Below, in pieces: positions 63,401 through 64,000 of a stretch of 64,000 nt of DNA. Positions within the stretch are counted from its first letter, which is position 1. Every line of letters begins with the position of its first letter. The stretch spans positions 6,206,556-6,270,555 of the forward strand of contig CM076261.1 of the NCBI GenBank assembly GCA_038380795.1. The letters run 5' to 3'. The position numbers were made by a program, and so were the translations under genes. The notes under the pieces are model-generated. The model saw nothing but the letters and a program-made list of their open reading frames with translations. It did not search any database and was not told the origin of the DNA. The DNA is from Pyrocephalus nanus. Its lineage: Eukaryota; Chordata; Aves; Passeriformes; Tyrannidae.

Positions 63401-64000
63401 TCAGCAAAAGAAACCTAGGGTATAGTTTTTCAACCCACCACATAGTTGTCTGTTTAATGATACATGTTAAATAGAGAGATGATGGAAAATTCTTTTGCAA
63501 TATTTTTCTGGATAATACCAACTACATTAATTATAAACTATTCCACTCCCTGCTGATTCTACCTGCCAGAATGCAGAGGATTGCATGGACTACAAAGTTC
63601 TGATGGTCCTTCAAATTAGCCTTCTTGTCCAAGCCTCTGGAAACAACTATAAAGAAGCTGCAGAGAAGTGTTAAAAGTTTATGCTGTGGTTGAAAGCTGT
63701 CCCTCAAAACTTTCCCCTCAAAACAAAGGCAAAACCCTCTAACTTGCCACACACAGAAAGGGCAAACTGCCAACCCATTACTGGTAGCTTCCTTCAAGAG
63801 CATAGTTAAAATACAGGAGCAGTCAAGGTATTGTCCTCAGAGAACCACATTCACTTACATATTTATCAACACCTCACAGCCACTAATCCACTAGAAAAAA
63901 AAAACACACCTCAGTTAAGTATGCATTAATAATAAAACAAGAACTAAATCTGCAGCAGCTTTGACAGTTCTAACTTTACTCATGATTACGCAGGTGTCAG
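60448..64000. other. unannotated AT-rich sequence
   Basis: No gene or transposon is recognised. Low-complexity patches include GGGGTTTTTTTTGG and following T runs near 62212-62236, a TTATTATTATTATG stretch near 62080 and an A-rich tract near 63231-63256. Near 63531-63803 a minus-strand frame of 90 codons contains two pyrimidine-rich AG sites (ending CTCTGCAG and GTTTCCAG) and a weak donor (CAGGTAGAA). The enclosed peptide (LDKKANLKDHQNFVVHAIL) is not recognised. Confidence 0.5.

Noticed and set aside
1..64000. Bacterial-type systems (operons, CRISPR, phage, toxin-antitoxin)
   Set aside because: Repeat content, base composition and lack of long open frames show vertebrate nuclear DNA. No such structure is present.

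Overview
The window reads as AT-rich, gene-poor vertebrate nuclear DNA, almost certainly from a bird. The evidence is the repeat content. It holds several 5'-truncated CR1 LINE copies, some still translating into the C-terminus of the CR1 reverse transcriptase. It also holds two copies of an avian endogenous-retrovirus LTR family, recognised by a TTA/AAT triplet-rich stretch in the middle of the LTR and conserved ends. I see no L1, Alu or other mammalian repeats, and no bacterial gene organisation. Whether this is intergenic DNA or the inside of a very large intron cannot be decided from the sequence alone.

Layout. 1-8.5 kb: unannotated single-copy sequence with two somewhat GC-richer patches. 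8.5-9.3 kb: an old CR1 on the minus strand. 11.7-12.6 kb: an open frame ending at a splice-donor-like site, then a decayed LTR-like stretch and the 3' half of an ERV LTR on the plus strand. 12.6-21.3 kb: nothing recognised. 21.27-21.93 kb: a nearly complete solo LTR of the same family on the minus strand. 21.9-29.3 kb: nothing recognised. 29.3-37.9 kb: the most structured part, with four minus-strand CR1 fragments, a pentanucleotide microsatellite, a (CA)n(TA)n microsatellite and, at 35.0-35.2 kb on the minus strand, the best candidate for host coding sequence. That candidate is a short terminal exon with a strong acceptor, 36 codons, a stop, an AATAAA signal and then an A16 tract. 40.6-40.9 kb: a plus-strand CR1 3' end carrying a perfect 40-bp tandem duplication. 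40.9-58.4 kb: unannotated, with a perfect 13-bp-stem hairpin and a few small tandem duplications. 58.4-58.7 kb: an ancient plus-strand CR1 fragment. The rest, to 64 kb, is unannotated apart from an A27 tract and simple repeats.

No open frame exceeds 146 codons, and none of the longer ones resembles a protein family I know. I found no tRNA, rRNA, CRISPR array, operon or complete gene. I do not see a new biological system here. The items most worth checking are the 35.1-kb candidate exon or retrocopy, the composite LTR at 12.1-12.6 kb, and the hairpin/duplication cluster at 43.0-43.2 kb.
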